Assembly: GCA_005408345.1 (NCBI GenBank)
Contig: SEMN01000049.1
Location: 1,612,001-1,676,000, forward strand
Direction of reading: 5' to 3'
DNA length: 64,000 nt
Origin: Macquaria australasica
Lineage: Eukaryota > Chordata > Actinopteri > Centrarchiformes > Percichthyidae
Part shown: piece after piece, positions 1 through 13,050 of the stretch
Layout of the letters: every line of letters begins with the position of its first letter
Numbering within the stretch: position 1 is the stretch's first letter
Notes under the pieces: generated by a model
Databases searched by the model: none
What the model was told of the DNA's origin: nothing
The model's input: only the letters and a program-made list of their open reading frames with translations
Translations under genes and position numbers: made by a program

Positions 1-690
1 AAAACAAGTGAAAAAATAAGCAGGTGAACGGTTCCATGTTTTGGTCAGTTGTGCACAGCTCAGTTATGATTAAAGAGAGAGATATTAAGAGCATTGCTAT
101 CATGCTGAAAAGGCGACGGGGAGGATTTAAGGCCTATTTATACACAACTACACAACTAACAGCAGCAGCACGAGTAGAGCATTAACACATTTTTTTTTCC
201 AAAACAGTGACACCCTTTTATTTATTTATTTCTCAGTTGTGTTTGTGTTTTTATTACTAAAAACGTCACCAAACCTGCACCTGTTATCCACATTTCACCA
301 ACTTGTCTATTGAATACTTGTGGAATTGTATTTTTGGATGGAAAATACTTTCGTCATGATGCTAAATTACTGGATTTATTCAGTATTTTGCAATTCCACT
401 CAGTAAACCAACACTCAGATTATTTTCCATTTAGGTCGATGTGAATAGAATACTTGTTTGATGGTTCCCTAATTTGATCGTGGAAATAAAACAATGTTTT
501 CTTTTTTTTACCTGAAATAAAAAATGTTGTTTCATTCTGGATATTCTCCTTAAAATAATAACCCTCTGACGGTCTTTGCAGCTTTTATTTAGCTTATCGC
601 CTGCAGAACATTCCCCTGCTATGCAATTTTATGGGGATTTATTCATTTATTTCAGCTTGATCCGTGATCTCCACGCTAATGACAAAAACA
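1..690. other. Upstream intergenic sequence of sim1
   Basis: This AT-rich stretch has no convincing exon on either strand. It holds short homopolymer runs and a few TTTATT-type words, but no recognisable transposon or RNA gene. It may carry distal sim1 regulatory DNA; that is only inferred from position. Confidence 0.4.
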
Positions 691-779
691 CAACAAGATC
701 ACATCTAAGCTCACTTCGGGCACGGCCAAGTGCTGTGCATACCTTGCCGTACCAAGTTGACGCCCACGCAATGTGTCCA

Positions 780-960
780 ATCGCGAAATGACTTTCGGCG
801 CTTCCGTCCAATCAGAGCGAGGTGGGCACACGGTGGGCGGGTCCCGAGCGGCTCCAGAGAGAGACATTGAGATAGTTGAGGAGAGGAGGCTTGTTGGGCA
901 CGAATGCCACTCGTTGCGCGTCCTTATAATTTGGAGAGGTGCATGCAGCGCACGGCCCGT
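780..960 (+). promoter_or_regulatory. sim1: Probable sim1 core promoter
   Basis: A CCAATCAGAG box lies near 809, a GC box (GTGGGCGGG) near 833, and a TATA-like TTATAATTT near 924, in that order. The stretch is richer in CpG than its surroundings. This is the usual order for a promoter reading rightward, and it would put transcription start near 950-960, about 1.2 kb before the sim1 start codon. The motif order is seen; promoter activity is inferred. Confidence 0.5.
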
Positions 961-1118
961 TCGCCTTTCCAGGTGGAAATCCAGGAGGAGCAGAGACCAA
1001 ACTTAACTGGGACGACTGGTGAACCCGGTTCAGGACAGGTGAAATTCCCAGCAGGCTGCCAGTAAGGCCACAGGATCGATTCAAATGTAGGGAAAATACA
1101 GCGTCATCTCAGCGCGGG
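955..1118 (+). other. sim1: Candidate sim1 non-coding first exon
   Basis: The stretch after the TATA-like box has no long open frame tied to sim1 and ends at a possible donor (GCGCGG then GTAGGA, near 1118). It could join the acceptor at 1862-1863. Exact limits cannot be fixed without transcript data. Confidence 0.3.
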
Positions 1119-1863
1119 TAGGAATGCTGCAAGTATATCTGTCTCAACAAGTCTGTCAACTTGTACTGGATGTTAAACATTTTTATTTTCTTAAAAAAAC
1201 AAGTGAAAAAAAAATCGGCCAGCGAGGTGAGATTATGTCACAGTTGTTTTCCACAACGCAGTTTGAGGAATTGGGTTGGATCAAATGACATTTCCTCGAT
1301 ACTACTGCAGTGATCAGCAGTATGATGCCTGAAGCATGCTAACAGAAAATGCAATATGTGGAATTATTTCATCTCTTTGGCAGAAGTCTGACTTGTTTAA
1401 GGATAAATATTAAAGGCTGGCTTGGTGGCTATAAAATGATTTAAGGTGGACATAATTTTGAGATTGTTTTTGACCCAGATGGTGAGCTTGTTTTATAATA
1501 CGTATAAGTAAAAAATAAAAAAATAAAAATCATCATGAATCAATCTAGATCATGTCTGCATTCGTGATCTACAATTAAGGACAGACTTACCTGTAGGCCT
1601 GTTTATGTCTTCATAAAATTAAATAACCCTATAGACTTTTGTTTTGATTGATGATTGATGTGCAAATGAATCTGCAGCGTTGTTTTTCCAGGTTCAGCTC
1701 CATCTGACACGCAGGCCTGCATCAGGCATACATCAAAATAACACAAGGCACAGTTACATCATGTCCGGTCTTATAGTGTAAACGTCTCTGCAGATCAAAG
1801 TGCGATGGGGCTTTTCCTACTGGATATGGCATTAATGTTTCTTTCCCTCTGTGTGTTTTGCAG

Positions 1864-2138
1864 GTCATGGATGAAATCCCGCGGCAGCACCGAGGAGGTT
1901 TAACTACATCCAGTTGAAGTATCACTGACCGCCATCAGGAGTACCAGGGATATTCACACACTTTGTTTTGGATTCAACTGCTTATATTAAAACTCCAGCT
2001 TTTTTTTAAAAAAAAAAAGAAAAAAAAAAAAGTAAAATCTGCAATGAAAAGGAGGCAAAGTGGAGAGGAATCAGTCAAACAGCTGATGTGAATGACCACC
2101 GTCTCAGACAAGGAAGGATACAGTGAAAAGGCGCCGAG
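1864..2138 (+). other. sim1: sim1 5' untranslated part of the start-codon exon
   Basis: A pyrimidine-rich tract ending TGTTTTGCAG at 1863 is a good acceptor. From there to the ATG at 2139 the frame is closed, as expected for 5' UTR. It includes an A-rich run near 2000-2032. Several upstream ATGs are present (for example near 1867), so leaky scanning or re-initiation may affect translation. Confidence 0.5.
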
Positions 2139-4202
2139 ATGAAGGAGAAATCAAAAACGGCCGCAAGGACTAGACGGGAAAAGGAGAACAGTGAATTTTA
2201 CGAACTGGCCAAAATGTTGCCTTTACCGTCGGCCATCACCTCTCAGCTGGACAAAGCCTCCATAATAAGACTGACAACAAGTTACCTGAAGATGAGAATC
2301 GTTTTCCCTCAGGGTGAGCGATTAGCCCATTTAAACACGCCGCTTTCAACTCTGCTGACATTATATTTCCCTGTCAACAGTGGAGCTCAGTTTAGTGAGA
2401 ATACAACTGATATTATTTACACATTTTCATTCAACTTACTAAATAATTACGGCCTTATTTCATCGACGCATTTGCGGGACGTAGAGGCCACAAAGTCTGA
2501 AGAAAAATAGACCCATATTTTATAAATCTACAAGACAAATTAGGCTAGATTTTATGAGTGATAGTTAATATAAAATCACTATTCCACGAGTCAGTTTTTA
2601 TTCTGTTATAACAGAATATATAAAAATTGCCTACTTTTTTGTTGAGGCGTGTTACTCTGCTTATTAATGCGAATAAAATACTAATACTACAAATATTAAT
2701 AATATCAGAAATCCCTTAAGTTCTGTTAACAATACTGTAGTGATGGAAGGTTTAAAAAATTAAATTAAATTAAATTTAAAGCCCGCGAGGAGGACTCACA
2801 GACTCACAGAAATATATTATTACAGTCATTTTCCATTGATCTACAGGGAGTCTTTACAAATGGATTATGGTCGTTTTTAATTCAGTGTGCCTAAAGGAGA
2901 CGATCTGCCACCATCTTTTATAGGCCTACAGGTCTCTGCAGGCTTCTTTGACTGCGTGACTGAGACCAAGACGTCGCCAATTAAAAAAAAACAAAAAAAG
3001 AGAAAGAAAATAGAGGCCCTGCACGGCTTCTAATCACCCAGAGCCATGTAAGCAGGAGGCACACACACAATCTTACACAGCCTCTCTTGTATTAGAAAAA
3101 TGCAATTATAATGATCTGCCATGAAATCAAATCTTAAGCCCACGTTTCTGCTGCCATATACTCAACGTAACAGACAGGTATATTCATATTTTGCTGTCAT
3201 AACATTTAACATAAAGATAGCCTATATAAGATTTTGGTTTTTTAAGTATATAAAAAAAAATTTTTTGTTGTATTTTTAATATTATGCATCCTTCAGCCGA
3301 AAGACATTTTTGTTGTTGTTGTAGGTCCTTTTTCCAGGCCTACCTCCTCTCATCTGGTGGGGCGATATTAAGCCACATGTCCGACAGCGGAGACCTATTT
3401 TCATTTTTATTTACAGCAGGGGAGACGAACACCTAATTTATTGATGATACCCGAGCTCCATGAGATTTCTGATGAAACGGAATGAATTTCAATGAGCAGC
3501 ACTGGCTACTTGCTTTGTTCCACTTGCACTGAAAATAGTGGCCTACACTGAGGGATTTAGCCTATTGGACCAAAAAAAAAAAGTGTGGTTAAATTTAGAG
3601 AGGCATTAAAAATCTGCATTCTTATAATAGCAGCAATAATGATAAATAATATTTCCTGTAGCATCACGATAAATTAAAATATCATCCTGCTATTTAATGT
3701 ATGTCTTCCCTCCAAAGTGAAAGTCTATATTCTACATACAGTAGTTGCACCTTGTTAACACCAACAGATTGTTGAGGTTCGTGTCTCCAGCTTGTACAAC
3801 ATGTGACAGACACTGTAAATACTTTAACACTAAACAGGCCATTTTAACAGGCACGCCTCTGGCTCGAGGGTGTGTGTGGGCGTGTGTGTGTGTGTGTGCG
3901 TGTGTGTAACAGAGAGGGAGGCCTGCCCTTTTCAGTAGGCTAACTGTAATAATAATAATAATAATAGGCCTACTAATAATGTAGATTTATATAACCGTAT
4001 AACCAATAACTACATATGGTGTTATATTTTTCATTATTAATATTAAAACACGACATCTTCCTCATGTCATTATAATGTCACATAGAAGTCAAACAAGATT
4101 ATTTCACTCTGTCTAGGTTTGGGTGAGGCTTGGGGTCATGCGAGTCGAACAAGATCTTTGGACAATGTTGGACGAGAGCTGGGATCTCATTTACTGCAGG
4201 TA

Positions 4203-4237
<35 letters not shown>

Positions 4238-7200
4238 GCACAATCAACTGTTAGTGATCTGCAAGCGAGGCTATACCGACGGTATAAATCTGTCGTTTGT
4301 TTGCAGACGTTGGACGGATTCATCTTTGTTGTGGCTCCAGATGGGAAGATAATGTACATTTCAGAGACGGCGTCGGTCCATTTAGGACTGTCTCAGGTCC
4401 GTTTGCACAATCATGTTCATTTACGTTCCGTTTTTCTTAAAGCCTCACACGTTAAAGCTAACAATACAAACGGAGGCATCGTGTTGACAGCGCTTTTGCA
4501 AATAAAAATGCATCGTCTATCCATCCTCTTTACCTGTTAATTACCTGAGTTATTCTCAACAGGTAGAGTTGACTGGGAACAGTATTTATGAATATGTCCA
4601 TCCCGCCGACCACGACGAGATGACAGCTGTGCTGACGCCACATCAGCCCTATCACTCACATTTCGTCCAAGGTAAAATGCATTTCCTCTCGAACCCTTCT
4701 CATGCGCAAATGTGTGTCGTCTATTTGCAATTAAATTACAACTCACTGTGTCCAGAACCAGCATAGTGGCTCTTATAAATGCAACGGATATGTGTCAATA
4801 TTACACAGATGGGACACATATGCATATTTAGCTATATATATGTGTGTGTGTGTTTGTGTGCGCGCATCGGATACAAATCGTATTCCTGCAGGATGTATTT
4901 TGAAACAGTAAAATCGCTTTATATTTTTCCATGCATCTATTTATTTTTTATGTAACACAAATAATGCATTTTGTTTTCATATTATTATTAAAATGCAGTC
5001 GTATTTAAAATAATCCACTACGTCATAAACTGCGTTTTTAAATACGCAGACATTTAGTCTATTTTTTTCCCCTCCTATGAGAGTTTCTGAGTTGACTCTT
5101 ATTTAAAATCACCAAATTAAAAAGTGTTGTTCCTCCTTCAGAATATGAAATGGAGCGCTCTTTCTTTTTGCGGATGAAATGTGTGCTGGCAAAAAGAAAC
5201 GCAGGCCTTACCAGCGGTGGATACAAGGTGGGCAATGAAGCTTAGTCACTGGCCTATGGTATTTCATTAAGTATTTATTAATTAACAAAATAATAATTAA
5301 TTGCAATAAAATAATTTATAATTTAATGAAAACAAATGGAGACCAATATTGAAATGGATTTCCTTGCTCTTCATAGACTATATTTCTGATTTTTGTCTAA
5401 GAAAAAATAACAGTATTCCTGTGAAATAGCTGTGTCACAATGACTTGTGTCACAGAGTAGGGATTTTAATATCATTCTGTATTTGCATAATAATGTATTT
5501 CAATAATAATTCTACATTTCTGGTCAGTAGCATATAAACTATGCAGTTTGCTTCTGAAATGTAGCACTTAATAAAATTAACTACACCTCTTTACAAAGGG
5601 ACATTTCAGGATTTCCTTATCTACATCTAATTTCCCTCTTAGCTCTTCTTACCGTCTCTCTGCTCCACCACAGGTGATCCACTGCAGTGGCTACCTGAAG
5701 ATCCGTCAGTACAGTTTGGACATGTCACCTTTTGAGGGCTGCTACCAGAACGTGGGTCTGGTGGCTGTGGGTCACTCCCTGCCGCCGAGCGCTGTGACTG
5801 AGATCAAACTGCACAGTAACATGTTTATGTTCAGAGCCAGTTTGGACATGAAGCTCATCTTCCTGGACTCCAGGTACACTGCCAGTTTGCTGTGTATGTC
5901 TTTAATTATTTATCTTGAGGCGTTTGAGTTTCTTTCTAATTCGTTGTTCTTTATTGTCTGTATGTTTGGTGTATACATTTTTCATTAGCAGGGTTAAATT
6001 CGTTCTCCAGGAAACTCCTGGGGCTGAAATTGTTGCCTGTAAAACACAAACAATACAGACGAATATGAAATATCCCCGGATCACTCAGCATATTCCTAAC
6101 ACAACTCGTTAATTCCTCTCCAGGGTGGCAGAGCTGACAGGTTATGAGCCCCAGGACCTGATAGAGAAAACCTTGTACCATCACGTCCACAGCTGTGACA
6201 TCTTCCACCTCCGCTGTGCACACCACCTCTGTGAGTCACAAGCCTGCTCTATTATGCTTTTACAGCAGGCTGGCTGACCTTCTTTTGTCAGACAGTAACT
6301 GCTCAGGCAACCTGCTGCAGCCAACACGTGCAGACACTCACACGTCGCACACACATACATGTCGCTAATTACGTTAATCTCTGTCTTGTGTCTGATTCTT
6401 TTATCTCCTTCAGTGCTGGTAAAAGGCCAAGTCACCACTAAGTATTATCGTTTCCTGGCGAAGCACGGCGGCTGGGTCTGGGTCCAGAGTTACGCCACAA
6501 TCGTCCACAACAGCCGGTCCTCAAGACCCCACTGCATAGTCAGCGTCAACTATGTCCTCACGTGAGTCTCACTTAATATTCCCATCCGAAAATCAGAGAG
6601 AAACCTTGCTTAAGAGAGCTACTCTTAAGAAACAGATTGATTTAAGAATAAAAGTTATATTCGTATGACTTTCTTGAGATGTTTGTTCATGAAAAAGGCA
6701 TAATTTATGCATATGAACTGGTTGTAATCTTTCGTTTGTGATTATGAATCCTGCATTTAAGATATTAAGTTGTTACACTGTTTGCATTTTGGACTGAAAT
6801 CACGAATATTACAGCTACATAAACATAGTAACACAAGGTTTAAGGGGCTATACTGGGCTAAAAGCAGCTGCATTTTTAATGGTGTTTGCAGAGGGAACAG
6901 CATTGAATATTTAACTAGATTAAGTAAAATCATATCATACACTCTTGTGATCCACGCTTGAAGCTCACTATGAGATGATGGGTGTGTGTCTCTTGGAGAA
7001 ATCCTTCTCTTTATCCCTCTGTAGCCTCTCTGTACAAATCCACCAAACACTGCGGCTGCAGGGCTCAGGCAGTCGTGTGTTATGAGAGCACAAAGCACAC
7101 TAAGGCCCTTTGAGACAGCAAGACAAACACCAGGGTTCAACCCCATCAAAAAACCTCTACTGTCACCATCGATCTGCAGTCTAAGGAAAGCAAAATCGAT

Positions 7201-10200
7201 CAAATGGTGAACTAGGAATCAATAGCTATCTCGTAGCTGTAGCACATGTTGGATTTTCCTCGTTAAGTTTGGTTGATCCACATGTCGCTTTTCTGTGTGT
7301 GTCCTTCTATGTGTGTAATAGTGCATTTGTGTGAGTCTCTGTACGTGCATGCATGCATATGGCTGCACTCCACGTATTGATTTATTCAATGTAGTAAAGA
7401 GAAAAACAAAGTAACTACATTAAAATGACAGTGATTTTCCAAATGCATAATTAGCTCTTACACAGGGGTGTCCAAAAGCTCGCATTTGTGCAAGAGCACA
7501 AAATAACAAAAAAAACAACTACATTAAAAAAACAAACAGAAATTCAATCACCTTGCCCCGACAGCATTTTAACCCAACAAGAATCCATTAATAAATCATG
7601 TTTGGAGGTTGGCTGGTGGCGTATTTCAGACATGAGGTGCTCTGACATTGACCCTGAGGTGGAATTCGGCTAACACAGCTGAGTTTGCACAAAGGCCCAA
7701 CATTATTGGCTCAGACATAAGTCAGCCAGGGCACAGATAGGATGCAGAACCAGCCACCGCAACTATACCTGCAAGAGCAAATAACACTCACACTGTGCAC
7801 TGGCTATCCAAACACAGCCATTCCCCTAAGGTGTTGTACATAAAGAATGGGTCATATTTAGTCTTATTAAAGAGGCTGGCTGTGCAGGGTCAGGGATGGG
7901 CCACAGAGTTTAAAATGCCAGGCAGCTGCTATTACATACTGTTGATGTGATAAGTTAAGAATAGGCTCATGTTTGCTGAACACTTGACACAGGAGCCATT
8001 TCACTCCCTCGACAGTGACACTTGGACTGAGTTCAGCCACAGGACAGTGGGTTAAAATGTCAAAGATGGTACACAAGCTGCATGCACATATACAAGTAAA
8101 AAGACGCCTGCAATATACAAAAACAATATATATATTTTTTAAAAGATGCCTGCAGAGGAGGTTGAGTGCATAGGTAGTGTACTTGCACATGCATGTCTGT
8201 GTGTGCATAGTTACGTTGCTCTCTGGCAGGGTTCTGGCAATGGTTGTACGGCAGAAAAGAATGATTAACTTTCTTCATGGTGTCTGTTATTTTTCTCAGA
8301 AGTGGGGAGGGCTTAATCTCTTGAACTTATCTTAAATGTTGTTTTTACTTCTCATAGTCCTCAAATCATTCATGGCATAAAAAGTGTTTGTAAAATAAGT
8401 CGGCGTAGCTATCTAAATTCAATATTGGCCAAGACGTCTGCTGCAGACTAATTACTGATTATGTCACTAGGTGCAACACTACGACCAAGACTGTATAAGA
8501 AAGGAAGAAGTAGTATTTGGGGAAAATGCTAGCCTACAGGTTTGAGAAGCTCTGAGCTGATTGGGAAAACCAGTTTAGCAAGATAGCATGCTAACATTTG
8601 CTGATCAGAAGGTTGAGGCTGATGGGAATGTCATTAGTCTTGCAGGTATTTGGTCATAAACCAAAGTATTGGTTTAAGATTAAATTAAGATTTTGACCTG
8701 CTGGGGGTGCTAAATGAAAAGTAAGGGTGTCATCAAAGTTACTAGAATTTATCCTGAAGGGGACATGAATGTTTGTACCAGAATAGTTGTCGAGACATTT
8801 CACTTAGTAAAGCCTTGGTCAACCTCATGGTAGTGCTAGAAGAAAAGACAGGGCAATCTGTTCAATAGTTGTTGAGATATTTAAGTCTGAACCAAAGTGG
8901 TGGACTGACTGACTGACCGCCATTCCTAGAGCTGCTAGCATGGCTAAAATGTCATAACCTGGATAAATATGGGTTCAAACTTTTATTTTTATCTCTAACA
9001 TATATTTTGTTTGTGTCAAAAGGGATACTGAGTATAAGGGAATGCAGCTGTCCTTGGATCAAATGAGCCCCACCAAGCCAGCCTTCCCATACGCTGACAG
9101 TCACAGTGAAGACAGGAAGAGCACCAAGTCACGTCTGACCCAGGCGAAGGCCAAAGCCAGAGTGTCACCCTACCCACAGGTAATAAACAGCCTGTTTTAT
9201 AGAGCCAAATCAAGAAAAGAGACTCGGTGCAGGCTTAATTGTTAGAAAGAGGTTAACAAACTCAGAACTTGTTTCTTGTTTCTGTCAGCAGTTTTCAGCT
9301 TTTAATCCAGAGCGCTCAGAGTCAGACCAGGACAGTCAATGGGGAGGGAGCCCGCTGACTGACTCTGCATCTCCTCAGCTGTTGGATCCCGGGGAGGCCG
9401 CGGAGGCATCTTGTGCCTATCGATTGTATCCAGACTCAGGCTCCCTGTGCTACGGCCTGGGTCTATCAGAAGATGATCTCGCCCATGCCCAAACACATCC
9501 TCACACCACCACCTGTGACCGTGTGCGATGCCAGAGCAGCCGCTACTTCCTAGGAACCCCCCAGTCGGGAAGAGAGGCGTGGTGGGACGCCACACGCTCT
9601 GTTCTCTCGCTTCCGAAATCGTCCGTGGAGAACAGCGAGGGCTACGAAATCACATCATACCATGGAGCCATTCACGGTGAGGTGTTAGGGTTGAGACCAC
9701 AACCATCTGTCTCTGAAAATAGCTCTGGCCTAGCCTCTCCTGGTAGCTGTTTTCCAAATGTTATTATGGGACATGCTAAGTTGTTTACGCCGTCTCTTGC
9801 CAGTGTGCCGATTGCTACCATCTGTTCAAAAATTGTCTGCAATTGAAAGCCAAGTTATTTCACATTTAACATCCTCAGACAGGGAAACAACCCCCACAGC
9901 CAGAGACCATGATTCTATATGCATTTAAAGCATAATTTCACAGGCAACTCGTGGTTTTAGCAAATGAAATTTAAAATATAGGATACAGATCATATTTTAA
10001 ATTGTTTTCACACACTTTGTAAATGCCGGCAGAAATGATCAAATTACTTAACACAGTGTAATTAATTGATTTCACTGTTTTGAAATGTGGCCATTGATCT
10101 CTCCTTACAGGACGGGGCCACTGGGATGAAGACAGTGTAGTGAGTTCACCCGATGGAGGCGGGTCCACCAGTGATTCCGGTGAGCGCTACCATGGCGACC

Positions 10201-10853
10201 ACTTCCGGGCAACCCCTCGAGAGCCCAGCAAGATGGAGACCCTGATCCGAGCCACGCAGCAGATGATCAAAGAGGAAGAGAGCCGTCTGCAGCAGCACAA
10301 GGCGCCGCTGGATGTCTCAGGCCTCGCCAAAGCTCACAGCCCGTGCTTCACCTCCTCACTACCCCACCACTCCCAGCTCAACATGCCCAGCGTGGTGTGC
10401 CGCGGCCCGGGAGCCCCCAGCATTGACCTCCCCTCTGAGCGCCTCCATCACCGGGACAGCATCAAAGTGCTTGGTCCACATGACAATGAAGAAAACACAA
10501 CCAGTCCGGCATCGCTGTCTCGTCTCAGCAGCCCCAGCTCTGATGGGATCCCCAGGTCGGGCCTCTCCCTCACCAAAGACTACATGCAGACGGATTTGTC
10601 CCCCCACCCTCCACAGCCCCACGGGAGCCCGCTGCTCTATCCAGTCCAGGAGAGGCAGCCACTGGACAGGCAAGCAGCCTATGCTTTGACTGGGTACTCC
10701 CTGGAGCACCTGTATGACCCAGAGAACCTGCGGAGTTACTCGGGCCTGGCATGTGGAGGAGTCCAGTATGATGTGGCATCCCATGTGAGGATGCAGGCCG
10801 AGCAGATGCAGGGACACAAGGCCACCTCAGTTATCATAACCAACGGGAGCTGA
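2139..10853 (+). CDS. sim1: Single-minded homolog 1, bHLH-PAS transcription factor (complete, 11 coding exons)
   Basis: Exons, all with GT-AG borders and matching phases: 2139-2313, 4117-4199, 4307-4396, 4563-4671, 5142-5227, 5674-5873, 6124-6230, 6414-6561, 9023-9179, 9292-9676, 10111-10853. The joined protein is 760 aa; human SIM1 is about 766. It starts MKEKSKTAARTRREKEN, the basic part of a bHLH (residues about 1-55). PAS-A follows (about 77-147; TLDGFIFVVAPDGK), then PAS-B (about 218-290; [20 protein letters not shown]) and its PAC extension to about 335. A basic stretch at 360-382 (RKSTKSRLTQAKAKAR) fits the known nuclear-localisation region. The Single-minded C-terminal region ends in the family tail TSVIITNGS. 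Family knowledge: it pairs with ARNT/ARNT2 in the nucleus and specifies oxytocin, vasopressin and other neurons of the neuroendocrine hypothalamus. The start is the ATG of the conserved N-terminus. No frame break is seen. sim1a versus sim1b was not tested. Confidence 0.96.
3871..3908. repeat. GT microsatellite in sim1 intron
   Basis: An interrupted (GT)n tract in the first coding intron of sim1, followed 40 bases later by an (ATA)n tract at about 3947-3967. Confidence 0.8.
4200..4234. repeat. (TTA)n microsatellite abutting a sim1 splice donor
   Basis: The intron after exon 4117-4199 begins GTATATTATTATT, so the triplet repeat starts inside the donor region itself. The intron is only 107 bases long. 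Repeat-length change here could alter splice-site spacing. Confidence 0.85.
8540..8960. repeat. Interspersed repeat in the last long sim1 intron
   Basis: The text runs through phrases such as CTGATGGGAATGTCATTAG, GCAGGTATTTGGTCATAAA, TAGTTGTTGAGATATTT and GGACTGACTGACTGACCG, ending CTGCTAGCATGGCTAAAA. I recognise these phrases from a widespread non-coding repeat of percomorph fish genomes. No open frame survives. Class is not certain. It supports the fish origin of the window. Confidence 0.65.
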
Positions 10854-12300
10854 CGATATCTGGTGCAGATATAGGTCCGGTTCTCTAGACGAGGATGTTA
10901 CAGTAAGGTGGTGCTTTATGCACATGCAAACACTGACCAGGTGCTTGATACAAACGGTGGGACAATAAAAAAAAGAATAAAAGGTACCTTCAGTGGGTTG
11001 ATGTGCCCTTGGTGGCTCATTCAGTACAATTGTTGGTCAATTGTGTTGGTCAGCCTTTGTATCATAGCATTCTCTTTTCTTTATCATTGCCACCTAACAG
11101 GGAAAAGGTTTGCTCCATTATAGGAATATAGTGTTATTTTAATGGCAGTGAACTGAATTTTCCTCCCTACAAAGGCGACCTAAGTTTTCAGTCTAGTTAA
11201 ACATCAAGCCAGTGTTTCTGTTCCAAACGTCTCACGCACCATTGGCCATGTTAGTTAATCTGTCCTGGACACGATTTCCAAAGTCAGTAATGAAAATGTG
11301 TTGTTCCATTGCCCCTTCACCTGAAAACTCCATTGCACAGAGCATAATGTTTGACACATGAAGTGTGACATGGGAAAGGAAAGCGTTTCACTATTGTAAG
11401 ATGTCAATGTTTCCTGGTATTTATTTGTCAGTGGGCTGTTTTCTGTATGTGTCATTTTTTTCTGTCCAAGTAGAATCTTTACTGGTCACATAAAATTAGT
11501 TTTGGTGTTTGGATTACACCAACATTAGATTTAAAAAAAAAAATGAATTAAGTGAAAAAACAGAAAGAAAAGAATGCTTCTGATATGTAAAAGTGTAAAA
11601 TATGCAGGTCAACTTGAAACTGTTGTAACGTATATGTGAAATGCCCTCACTTAGAGCGCAAAGAGAGATTGCAAAACAAACACATTTGTAATCTCCCCAT
11701 GTCCTCTAAATATAGGCATTGTATGTATCGACACTGACTGAGATGTTATTGTTTACATATCAGAGTATAATTTTTCCTGTTTTTACCTCAATTAACCGTT
11801 ACCCAGTTTATTAGCATATATGGAGTATGCTTTTAAATCCTGCTGCACATGCAATTGTTCTCAAAGAAAACGATTAGTTTTTGTTTTTTGTCATGACAGC
11901 CTAAAGGGTTAAAATAATTGATACAAACTTATCTAAAAGTATGCTGAATGTCTTTTGTTTCTTATTTAATTTATGATGTAAATATCATCACACAATGAAC
12001 TTTTGGACAAGAAGTGACAAGATTATTTATTAATTGGTTTTAAAAAAGTCTCTTAAATCTGAATACAGTTGCAAACAAATAACTTGTCTCTGTTGATTTT
12101 TGTCATACAACTGTTATCTGTCAAAACTGCTTTGAATGAATACACACACATAATGCTGCTGTCTCAGAAAAACTCCATAACTGCAATTTTAGACATACTG
12201 TAGATTTGCGCAGCTGTTGTTCATCCATCGTGAACAATCAGGACAGCTTTGTACAATGCATTTTGAGATGTATAAATATAGATATACATATAGATACTCA
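10854..12300 (+). other. sim1: sim1 3' UTR and downstream flank
   Basis: The AT-rich sequence after the TGA has no coding potential. An AATAAA lies at 10964-10969, only about 110 nt after the stop, with an AGAATAAAA about 10 nt further on. Whether these or later signals are used cannot be decided here. No transposon is evident before about 12.5 kb. Confidence 0.45.
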
Positions 12301-12511
12301 GTTAATTAGTTAGTAAATTAGTTTTATATCTGTGTAGTGCCAAATATTTGGCACATCCCACATAGGATCACAAGACACTTAGCTTTTTATAAATGTGAAA
12401 AATATTACATGATATATAGATAGAAAATATGAATATACAGCCGTAGAGTTTCATCATAAATTAGTTTGTAAAAGGAAAAAACACCAGAAAAAGAAAACAT
12501 AAGTCTGAAAT

Positions 12512-13050
12512 CTTAAAGGATAGTTGTGGTGTCATACTATATTTTTCTTATTGTCAACAATAAGAAAAGACCAAAACTGACCTTGCAAAGATTTAAATCT
12601 TTAAAAATGGGTCACAAATATATAGTTTCATTTTTTTTAAAAGCTACATCATTTCCTAAAACAGCTGGGCACTGTAGTTTTCAGCAAACATTCCTCGACT
12701 AGGAGTACATAGTGTATTTGCTGGGAACTATTTTTAGTTGCGGATTCATACACGTTTGGTGTACTCGTGAGTATTTAAGGCAGCAGGATGGTGTATTTTG
12801 GAATTGACTCAAACTACAGTGCCCATGTTGATCATAATGAAGGAAAATGTCACCCAGTACAATGATGTGGCTCACTGATGTGTTTTTAATAGTTTTTTCG
12901 GACAACAATGGAAGTCTGTGGCACAGAGAAATAAGCTATATGAGGCTTTGGATACATTAGGACCAATTCGTTGTTAGTTTTTGGTCTTTTCATGGGATTT
13001 GTTGACAACAATTAAAAATATAGAATATCAAAAGCCTCATTCTTTGACTT
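12512..13050. mobile_element. TIR element, copy 1 of 3 in the window
   Basis: The left end (CTTAAAGGAT, then ATTTTTCTTATTGT) is mirrored at the right end (GTTGACAACAATTAAAAATA, then CCTCATTCTTTGA). Inside are CAGCTGGGCACTGTAGTTTT and AAACTACAGTGCCCATGTT, an inner inverted pair, and CATGTCACCCAGTACAATG. The same text occurs at about 16.45-17.06 kb and, reversed, at 25.92-26.45 kb. There is no coding frame, so it fits a MITE or fold-back element. Confidence 0.75.

Noticed and set aside
4130..4540. 136-aa open frame spanning two sim1 exons and their introns
   Set aside because: It reads through good donor and acceptor sites in the wrong frame for exon 4117-4199; the spliced frame gives the conserved protein.
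6757..7203. 148-aa minus-strand open frame in a sim1 intron
   Set aside because: Starts and stops without splice or promoter support, and no recognisable domain; typical chance frame.
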